Shown here piece by piece: positions 53,702 to 61,475 of a stretch of DNA of 64,000 nt. Location: assembly GCA_031366005.1 (NCBI GenBank), contig JANLZB010000076.1, forward strand, positions 99,758 through 163,757. Direction: 5' to 3'. Position numbers and translations under genes: made by a program. Below the pieces are notes generated by a model. That model did not search any database. It saw only the letters and a program-made list of their open reading frames with translations, and had not been told where the DNA came from. Numbering within the stretch: the stretch's first letter is position 1; each line of letters opens with the position of its first letter. The DNA is from JANLUX01 sp031366005. Its GTDB lineage: Bacteria > Bacteroidota > Bacteroidia > AKYH767-A > OLB10.

Positions 53702-53793
53702 TTCATCTTCGAATACAAATCAATACGGATTTACGCATGGCGGACCAAGGGCAATCTATAAATCATCACATCATCAAATCATCAAATTAGTTA

Positions 53794-54633
53794 ATGTACC
53801 AGGAATATCGCCCCAGTCGCTTTCAGATTTTACCACCGGTTGTAAAAAATCTTTTGATTGTAAATGGAATTATGTACCTGGCAACAGTTGTGCTGCAGGA
53901 AAAATTCGGCTATGATCTTTCACAATATTTAGGTTTACATTTTCCGACCTCACAATACTTTTATCCGCATCAGTTCCTCACACATTTATTTATGCATGGA
54001 AGTTTCCTTCATATATTTTCAAACATGCTTGGCTTGTGGATGTTTGGAAATATGTTGGAAAATCTTTGGGGAGGAAAACGATTTTTAATCTATTACATCA
54101 TATGTGGATTAGGTGCAGCAGCTATCCATACTCTTTTCACGTGGTACGAGATCGAACAGGTTCGTCATGCAATTGAAAATTATGCAGCCGTAGCAAATCC
54201 CGTTGACTTCAAACTTTTTCTTACACGATACAAGAATTTAATCGGCTCTGAACAATATGATCATATCAATAATTTGTATGCATCATGGCAACAATCACCA
54301 AAGGATCCTGCTTTAATTAAAGAATCAGTGAACATCGCTTATGAGGTTTTAAAAAATAAAACTGATGTTACCACAGTAGGAGCAAGTGGTGCTGTATTTG
54401 GAATATTACTTGCTTTCGGAATGTTATTTCCTAATACAATCATCTATGTTTATTTTGCAATACCGATGAAGGCAAAATATTTTGTGATGTTGTATGGTTT
54501 GTTTGAACTTTATTCAGGATTTCAAAATAATCCTGCTGACAATGTTGCACATTTCGCTCATCTTGGTGGCATGCTCTTTGGCTTTATAATGATTAAGTGG
54601 TGGAATAAAAAAAACAGGGCGCATTTTTATTAA
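53794..54633 (+). CDS. Rhomboid family intramembrane serine protease 1
   Basis: 279 residues. Six to seven membrane helices with catalytic GASGAVFGILLAFGMLFPN (serine) and histidine in NVAHFAHLGGMLFGF. A 65-residue loop between helices around 140-190 (GSEQYDHINNLYASWQQSPK) is an insertion after YIICGLGAAAIHTL, common in Bacteroidota homologues. Likely cuts membrane-anchored substrates. Start at 53794; a longer overlapping frame at 53661 was not accepted. Confidence 0.88.
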   Translation: MYQEYRPSRFQILPPVVKNLLIVNGIMYLATVVLQEKFGYDLSQYLGLHFPTSQYFYPHQFLTHLFMHGSFLHIFSNMLGLWMFGNMLENLWGGKRFLIYYIICGLGAAAIHTLFTWYEIEQVRHAIENYAAVANPVDFKLFLTRYKNLIGSEQYDHINNLYASWQQSPKDPALIKESVNIAYEVLKNKTDVTTVGASGAVFGILLAFGMLFPNTIIYVYFAIPMKAKYFVMLYGLFELYSGFQNNPADNVAHFAHLGGMLFGFIMIKWWNKKNRAHFY

Positions 54634-54687
54634 GTTTAAAGTTTTCACGATAGCTGTCGGAATTAAACTGCCAACGATATTCAACAC

Positions 54688-55575
54688 ATGAAAAAAATAT
54701 TAAGTGATATAAAATTGAGTTATGGAAATGCACATGCATTGTATCGCCTCATGGTGATAAACATTGCTGTGTTTCTGGTGATAATGATTGCACGTACCTT
54801 GTTCTTTTTATTTCAACTGCCAACGGGTATTATCAGTATTGCTGTGTATAAGTTAAGTCTTCCGTCAGAAATATCCAGTATCCTCATTCAGCCATGGGCA
54901 TTTTTTACTTACATGTTTTTGCACCAGGAATTTTTTCACATACTATTTAATATGCTTGTGCTATATTGGTTAGGAAAATTATTTACTGAATATCTGGGTA
55001 ACGATAAATTATGGGCTACTTATATTTTAGGTGGCTTAAGTGGTGCATTGTTATATGTAATTGCTTTTAATTTATTTCCTGCTTTGGCTGCATCAGGTGA
55101 AGCAAGATTAATGGGAGCTTCTGCCGGTGTTATTGCAGTGATGGTAGCTGCGGCTACACTGTTACCTGACTACACAGTTTACCTTTTGATTTTTGGACCT
55201 GTAAAACTTAAGTATGTTGCTATTTTTTCAATTTTACTTTATGCCATCAGTATTCCAGATGGAAATGCAGGAGGTAATATAGCGCATTTGGGCGGAGCTT
55301 TATTTGGTTTTATTATGGTGAAGCAGTTGCAAAAAGGAAATGATATTACCGCATGGTTAGTCAAACTTTTTTCAAAGAGCAGTAAACCACGCATGAAAGT
55401 TGCTTCCAGAAAACGTGCACAGAATACTGAAGAAGATTTTCATGCTGACAAGAAAAAACGGCAGGAAGTAATTGATCGTATCCTCGATAAAATAAGTCAG
55501 AGTGGATATAGCAGTTTGAGTAAAGAAGAAAAAGAAATTTTGTTTAAAGCGAGTAAAAATATTCGTGAGGAATGA
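54688..55575 (+). CDS. Rhomboid family intramembrane serine protease 2
   Basis: 295 residues. Rhomboid core with catalytic serine in MGASAGVIAVMVAAATLLPDY and histidine in NIAHLGGALFGF. A cytosolic C-terminal tail (about 225-295: ASRKRAQNTEEDFHADKKKRQEVIDRILDKISQSG) is a small helical domain that many Bacteroidota rhomboids share. It follows the other rhomboid gene by 54 bases and may be co-transcribed. The two proteins are related but not recent copies. Confidence 0.88.
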   Translation: MKKILSDIKLSYGNAHALYRLMVINIAVFLVIMIARTLFFLFQLPTGIISIAVYKLSLPSEISSILIQPWAFFTYMFLHQEFFHILFNMLVLYWLGKLFTEYLGNDKLWATYILGGLSGALLYVIAFNLFPALAASGEARLMGASAGVIAVMVAAATLLPDYTVYLLIFGPVKLKYVAIFSILLYAISIPDGNAGGNIAHLGGALFGFIMVKQLQKGNDITAWLVKLFSKSSKPRMKVASRKRAQNTEEDFHADKKKRQEVIDRILDKISQSGYSSLSKEEKEILFKASKNIREE

Positions 55576-55866
55576 AATCAGTTTTAAATTTGCACTTGTA
55601 ATTTTAAATATTTTATAGTGTTCCTGTTTTGGGATTTTTAGGTTTCTATTTGGGATTATTTGTATAACGCTGTTATAAAAGTAAAATTTGTTCACAATTA
55701 AATTTTCATCAATTGATGTTGTTTTACGCTGTACAGACATTAAAAACTTTCAACTGTTAACAGTTAACTGTCAACTGTTTTCTTCATTGGCATACTACTT
55801 GAAAAAAATAATATTCACTTCTATTTTTAATTAATTATTTAAACCTTTAAAACTTTAAAAAAAACA
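55576..55866. other. Non-coding stretch with palindromic AACTGTT repeats upstream of cas6
   Basis: 291 bases. At 55752-55765 a 14-base perfect palindrome AACTGTTAACAGTT is followed by TTAACTGTCAACTGTT words. The rest is AT-rich. It separates the rhomboid genes from cas6 and probably holds the cas6 promoter, though no clear -7 box is seen. No CRISPR repeats are present. Confidence 0.55.
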
Positions 55867-56613
55867 ATGAGAGTTAAAATTTCTTTCCTCAGGGATCAGA
55901 TGTCGGCCAACACGATCCCTCTTCATCACCAGGCTTTACTGGCAGAGAGTCTTTACAACATTATTGACACTTTTACCAGTGACCGGTCTTTAATCAATTT
56001 CTCGTCATTGAAAGGTACGAGTAAGATTCAGAATGGCTTCATGCGTTTCTTATCCTCGAAAGTTACATTGGTTGTATCCAGCAGTAAAGAGGATTTGGTT
56101 GAAAAGCTGGTTGCCAAAATTTTTGAGATGCCTTACCTGAGTGTAGGCAAGATGAACCTGATGCCCCGTAGTCACGAGGTTATTCCTGATCCTGAATTCG
56201 CTCAGAAGATGCGTTACCTCTGCATCAGCCCGATGATTCTTGTTGACCCGCGTAAAGATCCTGATCGCAGTCAGCATACGATTGATCCTACTTCACAGGA
56301 ATTTTCTGATGTGTTGTACGAACAAACGCTGGACAGGATGGAGAAAGCAGGTTTTACAGAATCGCAGCTTAATAATTTTGCTGAGTTTGATGCACAACCT
56401 GACCGTGATTATGTTCAAAAACTAAATGAGACAGGTAAAAAGTTTGCACGTTTTTATAAAGGTGCTGATGGTTCTACAATGATGGGATACCTATTACCTT
56501 TTACCTTGCATGCGCATCCTGATGTACAGCGCTTCATCTGGGATTGTGGCGCAGGTGTATTGAATGATCAGGGTTATGGGATGGTTGATCTTGTGAAAGT
56601 AAGCATGAACTGA
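55867..56613 (+). CDS. cas6: Stand-alone Cas6-family CRISPR RNA endoribonuclease-like protein
   Basis: 248 residues, the RAMP Cas6 fold. N-terminal MRVKISFLRD, then IPLHHQALLAESLYNII, which follows the IPxNHQ..L...Y pattern of Cas6; tyrosine Y30 matches the position of a catalytic tyrosine in archaeal Cas6. The C-terminal glycine loop fits G-h-G-x5-G-h-G exactly (G228-A-G230, G236-Y-G238). By-eye alignment shows no histidine at the usual catalytic site near residues 44-47 (NFSS), so it may bind RNA without cutting. It has no neighbouring cas genes and no CRISPR array in the window, and its own terminator. Confidence 0.75.
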   Translation: MRVKISFLRDQMSANTIPLHHQALLAESLYNIIDTFTSDRSLINFSSLKGTSKIQNGFMRFLSSKVTLVVSSSKEDLVEKLVAKIFEMPYLSVGKMNLMPRSHEVIPDPEFAQKMRYLCISPMILVDPRKDPDRSQHTIDPTSQEFSDVLYEQTLDRMEKAGFTESQLNNFAEFDAQPDRDYVQKLNETGKKFARFYKGADGSTMMGYLLPFTLHAHPDVQRFIWDCGAGVLNDQGYGMVDLVKVSMN

Positions 56614-56642
56614 TTGAACTTATAAATTATAATATTATCAGA

Positions 56643-56676
56643 ACAGGGTCATTCGTGATCCTGTTTTTTTATTTTT
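56643..56676 (+). terminator. cas6 terminator with UUCG tetraloop
   Basis: ACAGGGTCA-TTCG-TGATCCTGT forms nine pairs (one G-U) closed by a TTCG tetraloop, followed by TTTTTTATTTTT. A strong intrinsic terminator 29 bases after the cas6 stop codon. Confidence 0.9.
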
Positions 56677-56704
56677 AGCCTGTGTATAATTCAACGGAAA
56701 TTTT

Positions 56705-58651
56705 ATGAGTCTCAGAAGTAAAATTTTATTTGTCATTTCCCTTTTTCTGTTGCTTTCTGTTGGCTCTCTTTTTCTATATCGCAATTCATTGCTGCAATAT
56801 GAAATTCATAAAGTGCAGGAGAAATTATTAAACAATTACCAAGTGGGTCTTACCATTCAGGATTATGGATTTGAAGGGATACGTGATATCTATTTCAGAA
56901 AAATAATTGTTGCTCCTTTAAGTGGTGATACACTTGCAACCATTAAAAACGTGGAGTTGAAAATCAGTCTTGGATTATTGCTGCGTTTAAAACTTGGATT
57001 CAAAGAGATTTATGCTGACAGTATTTTTATTAATGCTGTAAAGAAAGATTCAATAAGCAACTATTCTTTTTTATTTAAAAAAAAGGCTGCCAACGATACA
57101 GTAATTCTCTCCAAGACGATGGGTTATCATGAACGTATGAGCATGATAATAGGAAAATTAAATCGTGTATTCACTTCCAATATTTTGTTGCGCGATGTGG
57201 AGTTTCATAATCATCAAAATGATAAAGAAGAAATAGTGGAGATGCCTGCACTTGCATTTGATGGAGACCATTTTAAATGTGGTATCATTTGTACTTCATT
57301 AACAGGTGTTTCAACCTATGATATTTCTGGTAGAGTAAATGTAAAAGAGTCGCGTTATGATTTCAATGCAAAAAGAATTAACAGTGAGAATGCATCACTT
57401 CCGTTTTTTGATATGGCTGACAGCCTCAAAGTAACTTTTGACACCGCACATGTTAGCATGGATGCAAATGATGAAAAAGATAAATTGCCTCTGGGTTTGA
57501 CTTTTAATATAAATAACCTGGTGGTTAATCACTGGAGAATTTCCAATCAGGATGTATTGTTTCCAAATCTCGGTTGTGATATTAATGTAACAGTTGGTGA
57601 TGATATTATAGCTGTAAATTCAGGTTCCGTTATACAGATTGCAAAGCTGTTGATAAACATAGAGTCATTGTATCAGCGTAAGCCTGACCCGGTGATAAAA
57701 TTAAATGTTCAATTTAATACGACAGCAGAAAATTTTTTCACCTCATTGCCTGATGGAATGTTTAACACGCTAAAAGGATTGCAAGCTTCAGGTAATTTAA
57801 AATATAATCTTCATTTCGATGTCAATAAAAATCATCCTGATGATCTTGTTTTTGACTCTGAACTAAAGAAGGAAAATTTTCAAATCATAAAATACGGAGA
57901 AGAATATTTTCCACGTATTAATCAGCCATTCATTTACACTGCTATGGATCGTGACCGCATGGTGCGTTCTGTTTTTATTGGCGAAGGCAACCCGATGTTT
58001 ACTTCACTACCGAATATTTCTGATTATCTGAAAAACGCAGTACTCACTTCTGAAGATCCGAGCTTTTTTCAGCATGGTGGTTTTGTGGAAGATGCTTTTC
58101 GCGAATCCATTGCTGAGAATATTAAGCAAGGCAGGTTTGCAAGAGGTGGAAGCACCATAAGCATGCAATTAGTGAAAAATGTTTTTCTGAGCCGTAACAA
58201 AACTGTTTCACGTAAGCTCGAAGAAGCATTGATAGTTTGGTTAATAGAAAAAAATCATTTGGTGAGTAAAGAACGTATGTATGAAATATATCTCAACATC
58301 ATTGAATGGGGACCTGATGTATATGGAGTTGGAGAAGCGTCAGCATTTTATTTCAAAAAACATCCGCATGATCTCACTCTTGCTGAAAGTATTTTCCTGG
58401 CAGAATTAATTCCCCACCCGAAATATTTTAAATATTCTTTTGATTCAACAGGGCATCTAAAACCCTATCATAAAGGATATTTTGATTTGATTGGAAACAG
58501 GCTGCTGACCCGTGAAAAAATTTCGCAACAGGATTTAGATAGTTTGAAGTCTGATGTAATTCTGAAAGGAAGGGCACTGGAATTTATAATTCCGACTGAT
58601 GCCATTCCCGTTGATTCAACTGAAATTGAAGAAATGCAGATACCGGATTAA
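56705..58651 (+). CDS. Membrane-anchored GT51 peptidoglycan transglycosylase without transpeptidase domain
   Basis: 648 residues. An N-terminal anchor (about 5-24) and a large 390-residue beta-rich AsmA/DUF-like periplasmic domain precede a GT51 domain (about 430-590). GT51 motifs: NAVLTSEDPSFFQHGGF (catalytic glutamate E in SEDPSFFQHGG), RGGSTISMQLVKNVFLSRNKTVSRKLEEALIV and NIIEWGPDVYGVGEASAFYF. It polymerises lipid II. There is no penicillin-binding transpeptidase domain, so it is a monofunctional-type enzyme with an unusual N-terminal extension. Confidence 0.85.
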   Translation: MSLRSKILFVISLFLLLSVGSLFLYRNSLLQYEIHKVQEKLLNNYQVGLTIQDYGFEGIRDIYFRKIIVAPLSGDTLATIKNVELKISLGLLLRLKLGFKEIYADSIFINAVKKDSISNYSFLFKKKAANDTVILSKTMGYHERMSMIIGKLNRVFTSNILLRDVEFHNHQNDKEEIVEMPALAFDGDHFKCGIICTSLTGVSTYDISGRVNVKESRYDFNAKRINSENASLPFFDMADSLKVTFDTAHVSMDANDEKDKLPLGLTFNINNLVVNHWRISNQDVLFPNLGCDINVTVGDDIIAVNSGSVIQIAKLLINIESLYQRKPDPVIKLNVQFNTTAENFFTSLPDGMFNTLKGLQASGNLKYNLHFDVNKNHPDDLVFDSELKKENFQIIKYGEEYFPRINQPFIYTAMDRDRMVRSVFIGEGNPMFTSLPNISDYLKNAVLTSEDPSFFQHGGFVEDAFRESIAENIKQGRFARGGSTISMQLVKNVFLSRNKTVSRKLEEALIVWLIEKNHLVSKERMYEIYLNIIEWGPDVYGVGEASAFYFKKHPHDLTLAESIFLAELIPHPKYFKYSFDSTGHLKPYHKGYFDLIGNRLLTREKISQQDLDSLKSDVILKGRALEFIIPTDAIPVDSTEIEEMQIPD

Positions 58652-58669
58652 AAAATATTATTCGCAAAA

Positions 58670-59131
58670 TTATTGTTCAGTATTTGAGATGTTATCAAGA
58701 TCATCCAGGTCTTTTGGACGATTTGCTTTCTTTTTCATTTTTACAAGATCAGGAAAACTAACAACTCTTACCGGATAACCATCCGGTTTCATTATTACAA
58801 AATTATTTTCCGCTTCCTCAAATGCAATTCCTTTAATCCTAATTAAAAGTTCAATACAAACCGGTTTTCTTCCATAAGTAAAAACTTCCACTTCAGGATC
58901 ATTGAATTTTTCACTCGTAAGATCTGCAATGGGCAATCCAAATTCATGGCAGGCTTTTATCAATTTCAATCTGTTATCTTCTGTATTTTTTATCCACAGA
59001 TCAAGGTCACCTGTAGTTCGTGGATAACCATATAGAATAACTGTGTACCCTCCAATCAACAAATAATCAACATTGTATTTATGAAGCAATAAGAAAAAAT
59101 CCCTGAAATCATCGTGAAAAAGGTTGCTCAT
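58670..59131 (-). CDS. Nucleotidyltransferase (MNT/AbiEii-like)
   Basis: 153 residues, a polymerase beta-type NTase: YLLIGGYTVILYGYPRTTGDLDLWI holds the GG motif and the D-L-D metal pair (about residues 21-45), followed by a conserved FPDLVKMKKKANRPKDLDDL tail in AbiEii/DUF6036 style. It is paired with a 64-residue gene directly upstream whose TAATG stop/start overlap shows coupling. Such pairs resemble toxin-antitoxin systems; the target is unknown. Confidence 0.8.
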   Translation of the reverse strand: MSNLFHDDFRDFFLLLHKYNVDYLLIGGYTVILYGYPRTTGDLDLWIKNTEDNRLKLIKACHEFGLPIADLTSEKFNDPEVEVFTYGRKPVCIELLIRIKGIAFEEAENNFVIMKPDGYPVRVVSFPDLVKMKKKANRPKDLDDLDNISNTEQ

Positions 59132-59325
59132 TAATCGCTTAGCTTTCTGATTGAAAAAAGAGTTTTTTCCATTTTCGGGAATTCAATTATCCGGTATGAA
59201 GTCTTTATGAGATAAACCGCAGCTTCTATCCGCTCCTCCATCGTCTTTGTTTTCCAATATCCGTATGATGAAGACGCTTCATTAAGTGTTGAAGTCTTTG
59301 AAAACTTTTTGTCTAACCTGTACAT
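59131..59325 (-). CDS. Small partner protein of the nucleotidyltransferase
   Basis: 64 residues, charged and helical: DKKFSKTSTLNEASSSYGYWKTKTMEERIEAAVYLIKTSY. The pattern W-K-T-K..E-R-I-E-A..L is shared by short proteins next to NTase genes. Its TAA overlaps the next ATG (TAATG), so the two are translated together. Probable antitoxin or regulator; this is inference from context. Confidence 0.65.
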   Translation of the reverse strand: MYRLDKKFSKTSTLNEASSSYGYWKTKTMEERIEAAVYLIKTSYRIIEFPKMEKTLFSIRKLSD

Positions 59326-59512
59326 AAATCATCTCAAAATTATATTTTATATTGTCAAGAGTTGAAATATGTTATTAATCTCCATAAACTAACTTTAATT
59401 TGTTAATAAATAAAGCCATCCTTCCTGCTACCCGCTTGCGTCCCATGTACTTTTGATTGAATAATTCTTTCGTTCTTTGCACCCCCCCGAAAGAAAAAAG
59501 TGATCAATAAAG

Positions 59513-61390
59513 ATGGCAAAAAAGATTTCAGATAATCATAATTATGACGAGAGCAGTATTCAGAGCCTCGATTGGAAAGAGCATATCCGCTTGCGTCCCG
59601 GAATGTACATCGGTAAGTTGGGAGATGGCAGCAGCAAGGATGATGGAATTTATGTGTTGATAAAGGAAGTGATTGATAATTCCATTGATGAGTTTGTGAT
59701 GGGTTATGGAAAAAATATTGATGTGGAAGTGAAGGATGGAAAAGTGATGGTGCGTGATTATGGTCGTGGCATTCCTTTAGGAAAAGTGGTGGAGTGTGTA
59801 AGTAAAATTAATACCGGTGGAAAATATGACAGCCAGGCGTTTCAAAAATCTGTTGGTTTGAATGGAGTGGGTACTAAAGCGGTGAATGCATTGTCATCTT
59901 ATTTCAAAGTGCAAAGTGTGCGTGATGGAAAAACTACCTGGGCTGAATTCAAGCGCGGTGTGTTGACCATTGAAAAGAAAGAACAGAAAACTGATCTAAA
60001 AAACGGAACCATTATTTTATTTGAGCCGGACAGTGAAATATTTACTGACTATGCGTATAAAATGGAGTACGTGGAGACAATGGTTAAACTCTACACTTAT
60101 CTTAATGTCGGTTTAACATTACACCTTAATGGAAAAGCTTTTCACAGTGAAAAAGGATTGCTCGATCTGCTAAATACTAATTTAAGTGATGAACCTATTT
60201 ATCCTGTTATTCATATTCAGGGCAAAGACATTGAAGCAGCATTTACACACACTACCGGCTATGGCGAGGATTATTATTCGTTTGTAAATGGTCAGCATAC
60301 CACTCAGGGTGGAACACATCAGGCAGCGTTTCGCGAAGCACTGGTGAAGACAGCAAGAGATTTTTATAAAAAAGATTTTGATCCGAGTGATGTGCGTACT
60401 TCCATTGTTGCTGCAGTTAGTATTAGAATCCAGGAACCTGTATTTGAGTCACAGACAAAAACAAAATTAGGTTCGCAAAATACATATCCCAACGGACCAT
60501 CCTTACGTAACTGGATCAATGATTTTGTTTCTACCAATCTTGATAACTATTTACACAAGCATCCAGAAACTGCAGATGCATGGCTGAAAAAAATTCAGCA
60601 GAGCGAACGTGAACGAAAGGAAATAGCAGGAATAAAAAAATTAGCGAACGAGCGCGCCAAGAAAGCAAATCTGCACAACAAGAAACTGCGCGATTGCAGA
60701 ACGCATCTTGATAATCTGCGTAACCCGGATCGCTTAAATTCTACTTTGTTTATTACAGAGGGAGATAGTGCAAGCGGTTCAATCACTATTTCACGCGATG
60801 TAAATACACAGGCAGTATTTAGCTTGAAAGGAAAACCGCTTAATTGTTTTGGCTTAACAAAAAAGATTGTTTACGAAAACGAAGAGTTTAATCTTTTGCA
60901 AAATGCACTCAACATTGAAGATGGAATGGAAACATTGCGTTACAATCGCATTGTGATTGCAACGGATGCTGATGTTGACGGAATGCATATCCGTCTATTG
61001 CTGCTTACTTTCTTTTTACAATTCTTTCCCGAGTTGGTAAAAAATAATCATGTATATATTTTACAGACACCACTGTTCCGTGTCCGCAATAAAAAAGAAA
61101 CTATTTATTGTTACAGTGAACAGGAAAGATTGAGAGCGATGGAAAGATTAGGAACAAAACCTGAGATCACCCGATTTAAAGGATTAGGTGAAATATCACC
61201 TGATGAATTTAAAAATTTCATTGGTAAAAAAATGAGGATTGATCCTGTAACATTATCCGGTGAAAGCTCTCTGCATTCATTGCTTGACTATTACATGGGT
61301 AAAAACAGTCCTGAACGCCAGGAGTTCATAATAAAAAATTTACGCATTGAAGAAGAGCTGGAACCTGTGGAAGAAGGAGTTGAAGTTTAA
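59513..61390 (+). CDS. parE: DNA topoisomerase IV subunit B (ParE/GyrB-like)
   Basis: 625 residues. GHKL ATPase with RLRPGMYIGKLGDGSSKDDGIYVLIKEVIDNSIDEF (Asn of the ATP site), GRGIPLG and NGVGTKAVNALS, then the Toprim domain with LFITEGDSASGS and ATDADVDGMHIR. It lacks the long C-terminal insert seen in gamma-proteobacterial GyrB. It forms topoisomerase IV with ParC. Whether it is called ParE or a second GyrB depends on genome context; the partner gene downstream fits ParC. Confidence 0.92.
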   Translation: MAKKISDNHNYDESSIQSLDWKEHIRLRPGMYIGKLGDGSSKDDGIYVLIKEVIDNSIDEFVMGYGKNIDVEVKDGKVMVRDYGRGIPLGKVVECVSKINTGGKYDSQAFQKSVGLNGVGTKAVNALSSYFKVQSVRDGKTTWAEFKRGVLTIEKKEQKTDLKNGTIILFEPDSEIFTDYAYKMEYVETMVKLYTYLNVGLTLHLNGKAFHSEKGLLDLLNTNLSDEPIYPVIHIQGKDIEAAFTHTTGYGEDYYSFVNGQHTTQGGTHQAAFREALVKTARDFYKKDFDPSDVRTSIVAAVSIRIQEPVFESQTKTKLGSQNTYPNGPSLRNWINDFVSTNLDNYLHKHPETADAWLKKIQQSERERKEIAGIKKLANERAKKANLHNKKLRDCRTHLDNLRNPDRLNSTLFITEGDSASGSITISRDVNTQAVFSLKGKPLNCFGLTKKIVYENEEFNLLQNALNIEDGMETLRYNRIVIATDADVDGMHIRLLLLTFFLQFFPELVKNNHVYILQTPLFRVRNKKETIYCYSEQERLRAMERLGTKPEITRFKGLGEISPDEFKNFIGKKMRIDPVTLSGESSLHSLLDYYMGKNSPERQEFIIKNLRIEEELEPVEEGVEV

Positions 61391-61404
61391 AAAGTAGTTA
61401 TGAT

Positions 61405-61458
61405 TTTTGAGTTATGAGTTATGAATGGATTGAACTCATAACTCAAAATTCATAACTC
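61405..61458. repeat. Nested hairpin of TGAGTTATGA words before parC
   Basis: TTTTGAGTTATGAG (61405-61418) is a perfect complement of 61435-61448, and GAGTTATGAAT (61416-61426) of 61448-61458. Two alternative stems are possible in the 85-base parE-parC spacer. The word ATGAGTTATGAAT also occurs at 25441-25453. Confidence 0.7.
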
Positions 61459-61475
61459 AAAATTTAATTATCCAG

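Noticed and set aside
53661..53915. 84-residue frame overlapping mutL and the rhomboid start
   Set aside because: Serine/asparagine-rich composition, no recognised domain, and overlapped on both sides by well supported genes.
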